Assembly: GCA_050180895.1 (NCBI GenBank)
Contig: JBFXDS010000009.1
Span: 62,001 to 126,000, forward strand
Reading direction: 5' to 3'
Source of the DNA: JBGPEQ01 sp050180895
Lineage (GTDB): Bacteria > Pseudomonadota > Alphaproteobacteria > Dongiales > Dongiaceae
DNA: 64,000 nucleotides
The position numbers were made by a program, and so were the translations under genes. The notes beneath the pieces are model-generated. The model was given only the letters and a program-made list of their open reading frames with translations. It made no database searches and was not told the origin of the DNA. Numbering within the stretch: the stretch's first letter is position 1; every line of letters starts with the position of its first letter. Of the stretch, positions 44,727 to 53,003 are shown piece by piece.

Positions 44727-45460
44727 CGCCGATCTTCCGGCACGAAGGCGCCCGGCGGGATCAGGCCAGGCGCCACGTAAGCGAAATAGAGCGCATCGAG
44801 CTGCGCCCAGAGGACATCGGTCTTGAAGCGGACGGCGGCAAGCGCCGCTTCCTGCTGGTCGCGGGTCCGCGCCTCACGCAGGACATAGCTCAATCCAAAC
44901 CTCACGTCCCGCGGCGCCTGGTCGAGGCGCTTCCTGAAGTAGGCGAGCGTCGTCTCGTTGGCGAAGTCATAGTTCTCGAGCAGTGCGGCGATCCGCGTCT
45001 TGTGCAGGTCGGGCGCGAACAACTCGGTCAGCGATGAGGCCACGGCCTCGAGCAGACTCTTCTCACGCACGAAGCGGACATAGGCGTCGACCGCGAAACG
45101 GGTTGCGGGCAGCAGGCCGTTCAAGGACTGGACGTACCCGCGATCGAGCCCGACGCCTTCCGCCAGCGTCAACCAGCGGTCGATGCCGCCCTCGGCGTCT
45201 TCGACGCCGTCATGGTCGAGGATTCGGCGGATCCATTCGCGCCGGAACGCCGGATCTTCCGCGCGAGACAGCAGGCCGGCGTCCTTGAGCGGAATGCTAC
45301 GCTGGTAGTAGAAGCGGTTCAACACCCAAGCCTGCACCTGACCCTGGTTGAGCTTGCCGTCGTGCAGCAGCTGGTGGAAGAGATGCTTGCTGTGATAGCG
45401 CTCGTCGCCGATCCGTCGCAGGCGCCGCTCGAACTCGTCGGCGCTCAGGAATTCCGTCAT
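44723..45460 (-). CDS. pqqC: PQQ synthase PqqC
   Basis: 245 residues, all alpha-helical in the family. Characteristic blocks are YHSKHLFHQLLHDGKLNQ, VLNRFYYQRSIPLKDA and GLDRGYVQSLNGLLPATRFAVDAYV. PqqC catalyses the last step, the oxygen-dependent ring closure and eight-electron oxidation that yields PQQ. 4-base overlaps with pqqB and pqqD. Confidence 0.98.
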   Translation of the reverse strand: MTEFLSADEFERRLRRIGDERYHSKHLFHQLLHDGKLNQGQVQAWVLNRFYYQRSIPLKDAGLLSRAEDPAFRREWIRRILDHDGVEDAEGGIDRWLTLAEGVGLDRGYVQSLNGLLPATRFAVDAYVRFVREKSLLEAVASSLTELFAPDLHKTRIAALLENYDFANETTLAYFRKRLDQAPRDVRFGLSYVLREARTRDQQEAALAAVRFKTDVLWAQLDALYFAYVAPGLIPPGAFVPEDRR

Positions 45461-46389
45461 AGCCGGATCTCCATGCCGTCGTAGCCGGCTTCCCAGCCGG
45501 CCCGTGCGATGACGGCACGTTCCGGAGAATCGGCGAGCAGGATCGGATTGGTATTGTTCATGTGCACGAAGATCTTCCGCTTCACGCCGAGCCGCTCGAA
45601 CGCGGCAATGGCGCCTTCGGGCCCAGACACGCTCACATGTCCCATGCGCCGACCTGTTTTGGTGCCGACACCGGCAGCGATCATCTCATCGTCGCGCCAC
45701 AGCGTGCCGTCGAACAGAACGAGAGACGCCCCGGCGAGACGGCTGGCAAGATCTTCGGTGACGGCGGCGCAAGCCGGAATATAGAAGCATTGCGACCCGC
45801 CGTCGCGGGCGGCGATGCGCAGGCCGACCGTGTCTTCGGGCTGCGTGCCGAAATTGCTGCCGGCCGAGGCATCCTCCAGATAGAGCGCGACCTTGCCGGG
45901 CACTGCGAACGGTTCGACGACGATGCCGGTGCCCTCCCCCGCGCGGTCCTGGACTTCGAACGCCTGACCGAGCCGCATGGGACGGCGCTCCACGAATTCC
46001 GGATTCAAGACATTGAAGATGCCGTTGGCCCGCAAGACCGAGAGCACGCGGTCCGTCGCATAGATCGAAAGCGGATAGCTCTCGCGCAACGTCAGGAGCC
46101 CCGCCACGTGATCCACGTCGCCGTTCGTCAGGACTACACTTGAGATAGGGCTGTGACGCAGGCCGTTCTGGGGATGCAGCGGCGGATTGTCGTTGATCTG
46201 TTGGCGAAGATCCGGCGAGGCGTTACAGATCACCCACCGGCGACCGTCACAGGTAACAGCAATCGACGATTGACTGCGGCAAGGCGCAGCCAGATCCCTC
46301 GCCCGCGCCCGCTTGGACGCAGCATCATTGCTATTCCATTGCGGGAAGCCGCCACCTGCGGCTGACCCCAGGATGACCAGCCGTAGCAC
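45457..46389 (-). CDS. pqqB: PQQ biosynthesis protein PqqB (metallo-hydrolase fold)
   Basis: 310 residues. The start MLRLVILGSAAGGGFPQWN is diagnostic of PqqB. The metal-site region LTNGDVDHVAGLLTLRE shows the family's version of the metallo-beta-lactamase HxHxDH motif, with the first His replaced, as known in PqqB. PqqB hydroxylates the Glu-Tyr intermediate. It starts about 100 bases after pqqA, with a hairpin in the gap. Confidence 0.98.
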   Translation of the reverse strand: MLRLVILGSAAGGGFPQWNSNDAASKRARARDLAAPCRSQSSIAVTCDGRRWVICNASPDLRQQINDNPPLHPQNGLRHSPISSVVLTNGDVDHVAGLLTLRESYPLSIYATDRVLSVLRANGIFNVLNPEFVERRPMRLGQAFEVQDRAGEGTGIVVEPFAVPGKVALYLEDASAGSNFGTQPEDTVGLRIAARDGGSQCFYIPACAAVTEDLASRLAGASLVLFDGTLWRDDEMIAAGVGTKTGRRMGHVSVSGPEGAIAAFERLGVKRKIFVHMNNTNPILLADSPERAVIARAGWEAGYDGMEIRL

Positions 46390-46409
46390 ACCGATCTGGC
46401 ATAGAACGA

Positions 46410-46481
46410 GGTGCTCCGTGACCGCCTGACTTCCCGGGACAGGCCCGAGCCGACCCCGCTTCAGCGGTCAATCGGAGCACC
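46410..46481 (-). terminator. Hairpin between pqqA and pqqB (possible attenuator)
   Basis: GGTGCTCCGTGACCGC (46410-46425) pairs with GCGGTCAATCGGAGCACC (46464-46481), a stem of 16 bp with a small bulge. No U-run follows, so it is probably a partial terminator or RNA stabiliser. In other PQQ producers a similar structure keeps pqqA transcript in excess over pqqBCDE. Confidence 0.65.
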
Positions 46482-46492
46482 GCAAATTCAGA

Positions 46493-46570
46493 TTAGATCT
46501 CTGCGCAGGCGTAGCTGTTGATCTCGAGACCGACGCAGATCTCAAGCACTTTCGGAGTTGTCCATGCCAT
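46493..46570 (-). CDS. pqqA: PQQ precursor peptide PqqA
   Basis: A 25-residue peptide, MAWTTPKVLEICVGLEINSY plus five residues (ACAEI). Glu16 and Tyr20 of the E-x-x-x-Y motif (EINSY) are the residues cross-linked by PqqE to become PQQ. A strong GGGAGG Shine-Dalgarno lies 6 bases before ATG at 46570. It is too short for most gene finders. An upstream ATG at 46575 is out of frame. Confidence 0.97.
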   Translation of the reverse strand: MAWTTPKVLEICVGLEINSYACAEI

Positions 46571-46720
46571 CGCATACCTCCCAAATGACAGCGCCACGAA
46601 AGCGGACGTTCCATAGATCGAACCGTTATAAACTAATGGCAGCAGGGCCGAGACGCAAGGGTTTTTCCCCTTTCGCCGTGTCGGAATCGGGCGATCGGAT
46701 GGACGAATTCCGGCACCCGT

Positions 46721-47344
46721 TCACTTGTCGAGCAGCCCGGAGAACTCCCGGCCAAGGGCAAAAGCCCGCTGCTCGATCAGCACAGGCAGTTCGCAGACAT
46801 ATTGCAGCGACCGCTCGCGCTCCCGGAAGATGCGCTGGTCCCAGTCCTGCACCTCCTGCAATTCAGCTTGGCGGCCGGCCTGATCGTCGGTGCCGCCCTG
46901 CGCCGCCAGTTTGTCCAGTTCGGCCGCCTGCGCCGAAATCTTCCGCGCCAGGGCCTGTTGCCGATGGGCGTAGCGCCCGATCCCGGCCATGATCGAGCGG
47001 CGTTCGGCATTGAGGGTCGCCAGCACGCCGGCGAATAGTTCGGTGAGCCGGCGGTTTCGGTCGGTTGCCGAGGCGGCGAATGCCGCAATCTTCTGCTTGG
47101 CATCGGCCATCTCGGTCCGTCGCGAGGCGATGGCGCGGGCAAGTTGCGCCAGGGCGTCGTCACTGAGCCAACTGGCGCCCACGCCGTCGAGCGGCGGCCC
47201 GGTCCAGACCTGGCCGGACGAGATCTCCGGCACCTTGCGCTGGACGCAGGGCCAGTCGGGATCGGTCTCGGCCGCCACCGCAGACGAACTCGAGGCAAGA
47301 CCCATGCAGATGGCGACGAATATGAAAAACAAGGCTCGCGTCAT
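46721..47344 (-). CDS. Exported hypothetical protein of PQQ/lanthanide ABC cluster (possible PedA2/LutB-like)
   Basis: 207 residues from ATG at 47344 (MTRALFFIFVAICMGLASSS), with a clear signal peptide ending near AVAAE. The mature protein begins DPDWPCVQRKVPEISSGQVW, which recurs in proteins of PQQ-dehydrogenase neighbourhoods, and then forms a long alpha-helical, probably coiled-coil segment (about residues 60-165). It follows the ABC permease gene by 7 bases. It may be an accessory periplasmic subunit of that system, like PedA2/LutB; this is inference from position. Confidence 0.8.
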   Translation of the reverse strand: MTRALFFIFVAICMGLASSSSAVAAETDPDWPCVQRKVPEISSGQVWTGPPLDGVGASWLSDDALAQLARAIASRRTEMADAKQKIAAFAASATDRNRRLTELFAGVLATLNAERRSIMAGIGRYAHRQQALARKISAQAAELDKLAAQGGTDDQAGRQAELQEVQDWDQRIFRERERSLQYVCELPVLIEQRAFALGREFSGLLDK

Positions 47345-47351
47345 GGCGCCC

Positions 47352-48173
47352 TCAACCCGGTGGTCCGCCCGGTCCGCCGCGGCGCGCGATAATGCCGCGA
47401 GAAGGATCGTAGCCATAAATCGCACCGGCCAAAAACAGAAACAGGAAGACGAGAACGACCAGCAAGGACTCGCCGTTGAATTTACCGTTAAGCGTAAAGC
47501 GGATCAATTCGACGGCATGGGTGAACGGATTCCACGCGCAGACATAGTAGAGCCAGACGCTAGACTCGCGGATTCGCCAGAGCGGGTTGAGCGCGTTCGA
47601 GGCGAAGAACATCGGAAAGATCACGAAGTTCATGACGCCGGCGAAGTTCTCGAGCTGCTTGATGAGAGAGGAGAGCAGCAGGCCGATCGAACCCAGCATC
47701 ATGCCCGACAGAATCAGGGCCGGGACGACTGCAACATAGCCATAGGCCGGCGCCTTGAGATCGAAGAAGAGCGAGGCAATGGCAAGATAGGCATAGACCT
47801 GCAGGATGGAGACGAGAACGGCAGCCAGCAGCTTGCTGGTCAGCAGATACCAGCGCGGGAACGGGCTGACCATGAGGGTGCGCATGCTGCCCATCTCGCG
47901 GTCATAGACCATCGACAGCGAGCTCTGCATGCCGTTGAACAGCTGAATCATGCCGATGAGGCCGGGCGTGATATAGACCTCGTAGAGAACATAGGTGTCG
48001 TACGGCTCGATGCGCGAGACGCCAAGGACGTAGCGGAAGCCGGCGGCGAAGATGAACAGCCACACCAGCGGCCGCACCAGCGCCGAAAAGAAGCGGCCGT
48101 ACTGATTGACGAAGCGCAGCACCTCGCGAACGAAGATGCCGTTGAAGCAGCGCGCATACTGCCGAACGGTCAT
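47352..48173 (-). CDS. ABC-2 type permease of PQQ/lanthanide-associated transporter (PedC/LutF-like)
   Basis: 273 residues with six membrane segments and the ABC-2 permease layout: RPLVWLFIFAAGFRYVLG, GMIQLFNGMQSSLSMVYDREMG and RTLMVSPFPRWYLLTSKLLA. It overlaps the ATPase gene start by 4 bases. The family is associated with PQQ-dependent alcohol dehydrogenase clusters (PedC in Pseudomonas putida, LutF in Methylorubrum), where the module is tied to lanthanide response and uptake. Confidence 0.9.
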   Translation of the reverse strand: MTVRQYARCFNGIFVREVLRFVNQYGRFFSALVRPLVWLFIFAAGFRYVLGVSRIEPYDTYVLYEVYITPGLIGMIQLFNGMQSSLSMVYDREMGSMRTLMVSPFPRWYLLTSKLLAAVLVSILQVYAYLAIASLFFDLKAPAYGYVAVVPALILSGMMLGSIGLLLSSLIKQLENFAGVMNFVIFPMFFASNALNPLWRIRESSVWLYYVCAWNPFTHAVELIRFTLNGKFNGESLLVVLVFLFLFLAGAIYGYDPSRGIIARRGGPGGPPG

Positions 48174-48952
48174 CGTTTGCCTGCCCCAGTGAGCTTGCTG
48201 TAGGCCTCTCGGATCGTGGTGACGCCCGTGCTTCGTATGACGTCGCCGACGTCGCCATGCGCCAGGATACGGCCCTGGTGCAGGATCACGACGCGGTCCC
48301 CCGGGCGCACCTCGTCGTCCAGATGCGTGGCCCAGAGGACTCCGAGCCGGTCCTCCCGGCAGAGGTGATGCACGTGATCGACGATGGTTTGCCGGCTGGC
48401 GATGTCGACCCCGACCGTCGGCTCGTCGAGCAGCAACAGGCGGGGTCTATGGAGCAGCGCTCCGGCGATCTCGACCCGGCGCATCTGCCCGCCGCTGAGG
48501 CTGCGGACCCGTTCGTCGAGCCGCTCGAGCAGGCCGGCCCGGGACAGCTCGGTTGCGATTCTCTCCTTGGCCTCGCGCGGTCTCATGCCGTGGAGGGCGG
48601 CGTGGTAGCGCAAGTTGTGGGCCACGGTGAGGTCTAGATCGAGCGTACGCTGCTGAAAGATGGCACCGATCCGGGCAAGTGCTTCCGCCGGCTGGCGGCG
48701 GATCTCATAGCCGTAGATGCGAATCGAACCGATTCGGCTGTTGTAGAGCCTCGTCACCAAGGAAAACAGCGTCGTCTTGCCGGCGCCGTTCGGCCCCAAC
48801 AGGACGGTGAAGGAACCCGCCTCCACGGCAAACGAAACGTCGTCGAGCGCCTTGCGGTCGCCGAACGCGTGGCTCAGCCCCTCGACAGCCAGGGCGGGAA
48901 CGTCTGCGTCCGCGGCGTCACGGAGCGATACATTCGCGGTCGCAGTGGTCAT
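48170..48952 (-). CDS. ABC transporter ATP-binding protein (PedB/LutE-like)
   Basis: 260 residues. Walker A LLGPNGAGKTT, Q-loop IFQQRTLDLDLTV, signature LSGGQMRR, Walker B LLLLDEPTVGVD and switch His ATHLDDEV are present. The sequence VDIASRQTIVDHVHHLCRED is characteristic of the subfamily found in PQQ-dependent dehydrogenase clusters. It pairs with the ABC-2 permease overlapping its 3' end and with the binding protein at 49027-50238. Confidence 0.92.
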   Translation of the reverse strand: MTTATANVSLRDAADADVPALAVEGLSHAFGDRKALDDVSFAVEAGSFTVLLGPNGAGKTTLFSLVTRLYNSRIGSIRIYGYEIRRQPAEALARIGAIFQQRTLDLDLTVAHNLRYHAALHGMRPREAKERIATELSRAGLLERLDERVRSLSGGQMRRVEIAGALLHRPRLLLLDEPTVGVDIASRQTIVDHVHHLCREDRLGVLWATHLDDEVRPGDRVVILHQGRILAHGDVGDVIRSTGVTTIREAYSKLTGAGKR

Positions 48953-49026
48953 CGGTCACTTAACATGAGCTTTTCGCTATTCCGACAATGCGGGATTCCA
49001 TCACGGGGGTAAAAGTAACCGAGCCG

Positions 49027-50238
49027 TCACTGCATCTTGCACGCGCTGTCGGGACGGTCATAGCCGAGCGTGTCGAGTTCACTGAACTCATGCAGAAATC
49101 CCTCCTGCGGCGACACCGACACCAGGGTGCGCGCCGACGCCAGGAGGATCGGCTGGCGCAGCTGTCCGTCCCAGTCGCGGAACGTCAGTTTCTGTCCCTT
49201 AAATCCGGCGACGGCAAACTCGGGCCCGCGGATATAGGCGTTGATGCTGAGATAGTCAGTCTTGTTCGTGCGCGTCGTCGCTTCGGAGACGCTGCGCGCG
49301 GCGAGCCACGCGGTGTAGTCTCGTTCCGTCATCCAGCGACCTGCGAACTTGGTGAACCGATTCTGCATCTGCGTCGCACCCCACTGCTCCTGACTGCGAT
49401 GCCAGGCAGTCGGCACAAGGCCCTGCGTGCCCACGACGGGCCGCGGCTCCCACGTGCGATACTGGAGATACTCGCCGAACGCATCACGCACATCGGAAAC
49501 GACGAGCACGTCATAGTCGTCGACATCCTGGGTGAAGACGGGCATCTGCTTTTGAATCTGCGCGTGTCCCGTATCGGTACGGCGGGCGCCGGGCGCGGCA
49601 TCGAAGGTGCGTTCCTCGACGATCGTCGCGCTGAAGCGTTCCGCCGAACGACGCAGTGCATCGGCAAACAGCTCGTCGTCGTCGCCGGTGCCGACGACGA
49701 GAAACCACTCGCCCCACCGTTTCCACATCAAATACTGGACCAGGGCGTCGGCCAGCATGGAATAGCTCGGCATCGTGTGCAGGACGTTCGCTCGGCATTG
49801 CTCGCTGCGCAGGCTGTCGTCCTTCGCGCGGACGTTGAACAGGAGGGTTTCACGAGCTTCCGGCAGATCGGATACCGCCAGCAACTGGGGGGTCGGGAGA
49901 TCGAGGATGAAGTACCTGTCACCCTTGGCGTGAAGATCTCGGAAAGCCGCTGCGACATCGCCATCGAGTCCGACGACGGCCTCGTCGAGGACGAAGTGTT
50001 GCTTGGTGAAGCGACCGGTGGTGTTGTTGTCCTCGATACCCAGGCGCGCACCCATGAGGCCGTTGTCGGTCGTCGGTTGATCGACGAGCGACAGCGGCGG
50101 CAGTTCCTCTACCTGCTGCGCGAGATAGCCGATGCGTATGTCGGAGGCGTCTGCCGGCGTGTCCTGGGCGCAGGCAGACATGCCCGCCAGTAGCGCTGCG
50201 ACAAAGAGCCCAATGCCATCGACTCGCGGCCTATGCAG
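49027..50238 (-). CDS. Periplasmic binding protein of PQQ/lanthanide-associated ABC system (PedA1/LutA-like)
   Basis: About 403 residues. Mature-protein features RIGYLAQQVEELPPLSLVDQ, GARLGIEDNNTTGRF and KTDYLSINAYIRGPEF match the Leu/Ile/Val-binding-protein-like family of PQQ-linked ABC systems. The start is unsure. A signal peptide (GIGLFVAALLAGMSACA) begins only a few residues after an in-frame CTG at 50238, which has a GGCGGAGG ribosome site 6-8 bases before it. The open frame extends to ATG 50400, with TTG at 50307 and GTG at 50334 also in frame. It faces the ATPase gene on the same strand. Confidence 0.87.
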   Translation of the reverse strand: MHRPRVDGIGLFVAALLAGMSACAQDTPADASDIRIGYLAQQVEELPPLSLVDQPTTDNGLMGARLGIEDNNTTGRFTKQHFVLDEAVVGLDGDVAAAFRDLHAKGDRYFILDLPTPQLLAVSDLPEARETLLFNVRAKDDSLRSEQCRANVLHTMPSYSMLADALVQYLMWKRWGEWFLVVGTGDDDELFADALRRSAERFSATIVEERTFDAAPGARRTDTGHAQIQKQMPVFTQDVDDYDVLVVSDVRDAFGEYLQYRTWEPRPVVGTQGLVPTAWHRSQEQWGATQMQNRFTKFAGRWMTERDYTAWLAARSVSEATTRTNKTDYLSINAYIRGPEFAVAGFKGQKLTFRDWDGQLRQPILLASARTLVSVSPQEGFLHEFSELDTLGYDRPDSACKMQ

Positions 50239-50512
50239 GGCATGCCTCCGCCAAGGAAAGATGCAGATCAGTGTCGGACTCGAGGCCGCAGCGAATTGTT
50301 CGTGCAAACCGGAATTGTTATAAGAACCGACCACAGGCTTTGCAACGCCAAGCAAAGTATGGCCTTCGTCGCGATCGTCGATGTTGCAGTGCACATGCAC
50401 GTGCTATCTGCGTCGGGACGACGAAATATGCCGTGCGTCCGCCCACGGGCGAGGGGCTTCGATGCTGGGCGTCGAAGCCGGGACAAAGGCAAGGCAGCAT
50501 CGGGAGGCGGCG

Positions 50513-51499
50513 ATGATGCTCCTCTTCGGATCGATCCGTTGGATTCTCGGGACTCTGCTCTTCTTGCTTGCCGTTCCGGGACCGGCTGTCGCCGGAACGG
50601 TCAAGATCGGCGTCCTCAAGTTCGGCACCGTGAGCTGGGAACTTGCGGTCATCAAGGACAACGGCTTCGACAAGGCCGAAGGACTGGATCTTCAGGTGGT
50701 CGAACTGGCCAATACCGGCGCAATAGCGGTCTCTCTTCAGGCCGGCGACGTCGACGTGATCGTCACCGATTGGCTGTGGGTGACGCGCCAGCGCGCCGCG
50801 GGCGCGCGCTTCACATTTGCCCCTTACTCGACCTCTGTCGGCGCGCTCATGCTGCCGCCGGACTCCCCGATCGCGAGTCTTGCCGATCTGCGAGGAAAGA
50901 AGCTCGGAATCGCCGGTGGGCCGGTCGACAAAAGCTGGCTCGTGATACAGGCGGTCGCGGCGCGGCGCCACGACATCGAACTGGACGAGGCGGTCGAGAA
51001 GGTCTTCGGGGCGCCGCCGCTTTTGAATCAGGAGATCCTCTCGGGTCGCCTCGATGCCCTGCTCAATTCCTGGAACTTCACCGCCGAGCTCGAAGCAAGG
51101 GGATATAAGACGCTCGTCGGCGTCGAAGACGCGATGCGCGAACTCGGGATAAGCACCCGCGTGCCGCTGCTTGGCTACGTCTTCGACGAGACCTGGGCGG
51201 ATGCGCATAAGGAAGATGTGTTTGCGCTGGTGCGCGCCAGCCGGAAGGCCAAAGACCTTCTCGCCCGGTCCGACGCCGAGTGGGAAAAGCTCCGACCGCT
51301 CATGAAGGCTGCGGACGATGCGACATTTGCGGCATTGCGCGACGGCTTCCGGCGAGGCATTCCCGATCACTGGAGCCAGGCCGAACGCGCAGATGCGGCG
51401 CGGCTGTTCGCCATCATGGCCAAGCTCGGCGGCGAGGAACTCGTGGGCAAGAGCGACCAACTGCAACCCGGAACATTTTGGGCCGCGGTGAGCTATTGA
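50513..51499 (+). CDS. SsuA/ThiY-like periplasmic binding protein next to xox cluster
   Basis: 328 residues from ATG at 50513 (MMLLFGSIRWILGT). A signal peptide (LLFLLAVPGPAVA) precedes KIGVLKFGTVSWELAVIKDNGF. The fold family is that of NMT1/SsuA: VSLQAGDVDVIVTDWLWV, GKKLGIAGGPVDKSWLV. The codon ATG at 50516 is an alternative. It is divergent from the PedA1/LutA-like gene and starts an importer operon (binding protein, permease, ATPase) that converges on xoxJ. Such proteins recur beside xoxF genes. The ligand is unknown. Confidence 0.9.
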   Translation: MMLLFGSIRWILGTLLFLLAVPGPAVAGTVKIGVLKFGTVSWELAVIKDNGFDKAEGLDLQVVELANTGAIAVSLQAGDVDVIVTDWLWVTRQRAAGARFTFAPYSTSVGALMLPPDSPIASLADLRGKKLGIAGGPVDKSWLVIQAVAARRHDIELDEAVEKVFGAPPLLNQEILSGRLDALLNSWNFTAELEARGYKTLVGVEDAMRELGISTRVPLLGYVFDETWADAHKEDVFALVRASRKAKDLLARSDAEWEKLRPLMKAADDATFAALRDGFRRGIPDHWSQAERADAARLFAIMAKLGGEELVGKSDQLQPGTFWAAVSY

Positions 51500-52254
51500 G
51501 AACGGCGGGTTTGATCGCCGGCGCCTGGCCGCGGTTGCTTTCCTTCGGCGCTCTGGTCCTCCTGTGGGAGCTCGGCACGTTTTTTGCCGGGCCGCGAAAG
51601 CTGCCGCCGCCGCAAGCTGTGATACAGATCCTCGTCGAGGAATCGGCAAATGGCAACCTGCCGTTCCATGTCGGGGTCACTCTGGCGCGTGTGGCCATCA
51701 GCTTCGCGCTCGCCATGCTGATCGGCGTTGCCGTTGGCATCGCCATGGGGCGACGACCCCGACTCGATCGTTTCTTCGATGGGTGGCTCGTGCTCTTCCT
51801 CAACGTGCCCGCGCTGGTCACGATCGTCCTGTGCTACATCTGGTTCGGCCTGATCGAGGCCGCCGCGATCGTCGCCGTGGCGCTCAACAAGATTCCCAAC
51901 GTCATCGTCACATTGCGCGAAGGGGCGCGCGCACTGAACCGCGACTATCTGGAAATGGCCGAGGTGTTTCGCCTCGGGCCGGCCAAGACCCTGCGACACA
52001 TCGTCTTGCCCGAGCTCTATCCCTTCATCATTGCGGCAGCGCGATCGGGCTTGGCGCTCATCTGGAAGATCGTACTGGTGGTCGAGGCATTCGGCCGCAG
52101 CAGCGGGGTCGGATTCCAGATAAATACGTTCTTCAACCTTTTCGACGTTACCAGCATCCTCGCCTACACCATCGTGTTTGTTGTGGTGATCCAGATCATC
52201 GAGCTGTCGATCCTGCGTCCGATCGAACGGCGGGCCAACCGTTGGCGCCGGTAA
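51496..52254 (+). CDS. ABC transporter permease (SsuC/TauC type)
   Basis: 252 residues. The start is TTG at 51496, which overlaps the TGA of the preceding gene as TTGA; no ATG exists near this position in frame. The protein has six membrane segments and the EAA motif NRDYLEMAEVFRLGPAKTLRHIVLPELYP, typical of SsuC/TauC. The frame open to 51280 is a shadow of the upstream gene. It forms the membrane channel of the importer with the ATPase next door. Confidence 0.9.
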   Translation: MRTAGLIAGAWPRLLSFGALVLLWELGTFFAGPRKLPPPQAVIQILVEESANGNLPFHVGVTLARVAISFALAMLIGVAVGIAMGRRPRLDRFFDGWLVLFLNVPALVTIVLCYIWFGLIEAAAIVAVALNKIPNVIVTLREGARALNRDYLEMAEVFRLGPAKTLRHIVLPELYPFIIAAARSGLALIWKIVLVVEAFGRSSGVGFQINTFFNLFDVTSILAYTIVFVVVIQIIELSILRPIERRANRWRR

Positions 52255-53003
52255 GCGAACTCCATATCGACGTCCGGGCGAAACGCTTCCCGGCGGTCGG
52301 CCAAGCGGCGCCGGTGACGGCGATCCGGGATCTGCGGTTCAGCGTGCGCCCCGGCGAGTTCGTCTGTCTGCTTGGTCCATCCGGCTGCGGTAAGACGACG
52401 CTGCTCAACATCGTCGCAGGCCTCGATCGCGACTACGACGGCACGATCGATCTGCCGAGCACGGTGGCGCGGCCACGGCCGGTCCTTGGCTACGTCTTTC
52501 AGACTCCGCGCCTGCTTCCGTGGCGCACAGTCGAAGAGAATGTTGCTCTAGTTCTCAATCCGTCGCGGGCCCGATCGGGCATCGTCGACGAACTGCTGAG
52601 GGTGACCGGACTCGCGGATTTCCGCTACGCCTATCCCGAGCGCCTCTCCGTCGGCATGACCCGGCGCGTGGCCCTGGCGCGCGCCTTCGCGGTCACGCCC
52701 GACCTTCTGTTGATGGATGAACCGTTCATCTCGCTCGACGAGCCGACGGCAGAACGGCTGCGCGCCCTGCTGCTCGATATCTGGCAGGCGCGGCCGACGA
52801 CAATTCTGTTCGTAACGCACGACACGCGTGAAGCGGCCCGCTTGGCCGACCGGGTCATCGTTCTGACCCCCTCGCCCGCCTCCGTGCGTTCGGTCGTCAA
52901 TGTCGATACGCCGCGTGACGAGCGCGCCCAGTCGAAGGTTCTCGATCGGATCAGACAGCGCCTTCTGCAGCCGCCTCAAGGTTCGCAACAATCCCCGTTC
53001 TAG
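52242..53003 (+). CDS. ABC transporter ATP-binding protein (SsuB/TauB type)
   Basis: 253 residues from TTG at 52242, overlapping the permease by 13 bases. Walker A LLGPSGCGKTT, Q-loop VFQTPRLLPWRTV (SsuB type), Walker B LLLMDEPFISLDEP and switch His THDTREAARL are clear. The signature motif is LSVGMTRRVALARA instead of LSGGQ, which is unusual. The TAG stop (53001-53003) overlaps the stop codon of the convergent xoxJ gene by two bases on the other strand. Confidence 0.9.
   Translation: MAPVSELHIDVRAKRFPAVGQAAPVTAIRDLRFSVRPGEFVCLLGPSGCGKTTLLNIVAGLDRDYDGTIDLPSTVARPRPVLGYVFQTPRLLPWRTVEENVALVLNPSRARSGIVDELLRVTGLADFRYAYPERLSVGMTRRVALARAFAVTPDLLLMDEPFISLDEPTAERLRALLLDIWQARPTTILFVTHDTREAARLADRVIVLTPSPASVRSVVNVDTPRDERAQSKVLDRIRQRLLQPPQGSQQSPF

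Noticed and set aside
46571..46575. An ATG at 46575 as the pqqA start
   Set aside because: Out of frame with the PqqA peptide; the ATG at 46570 has the ribosome site at the right distance.
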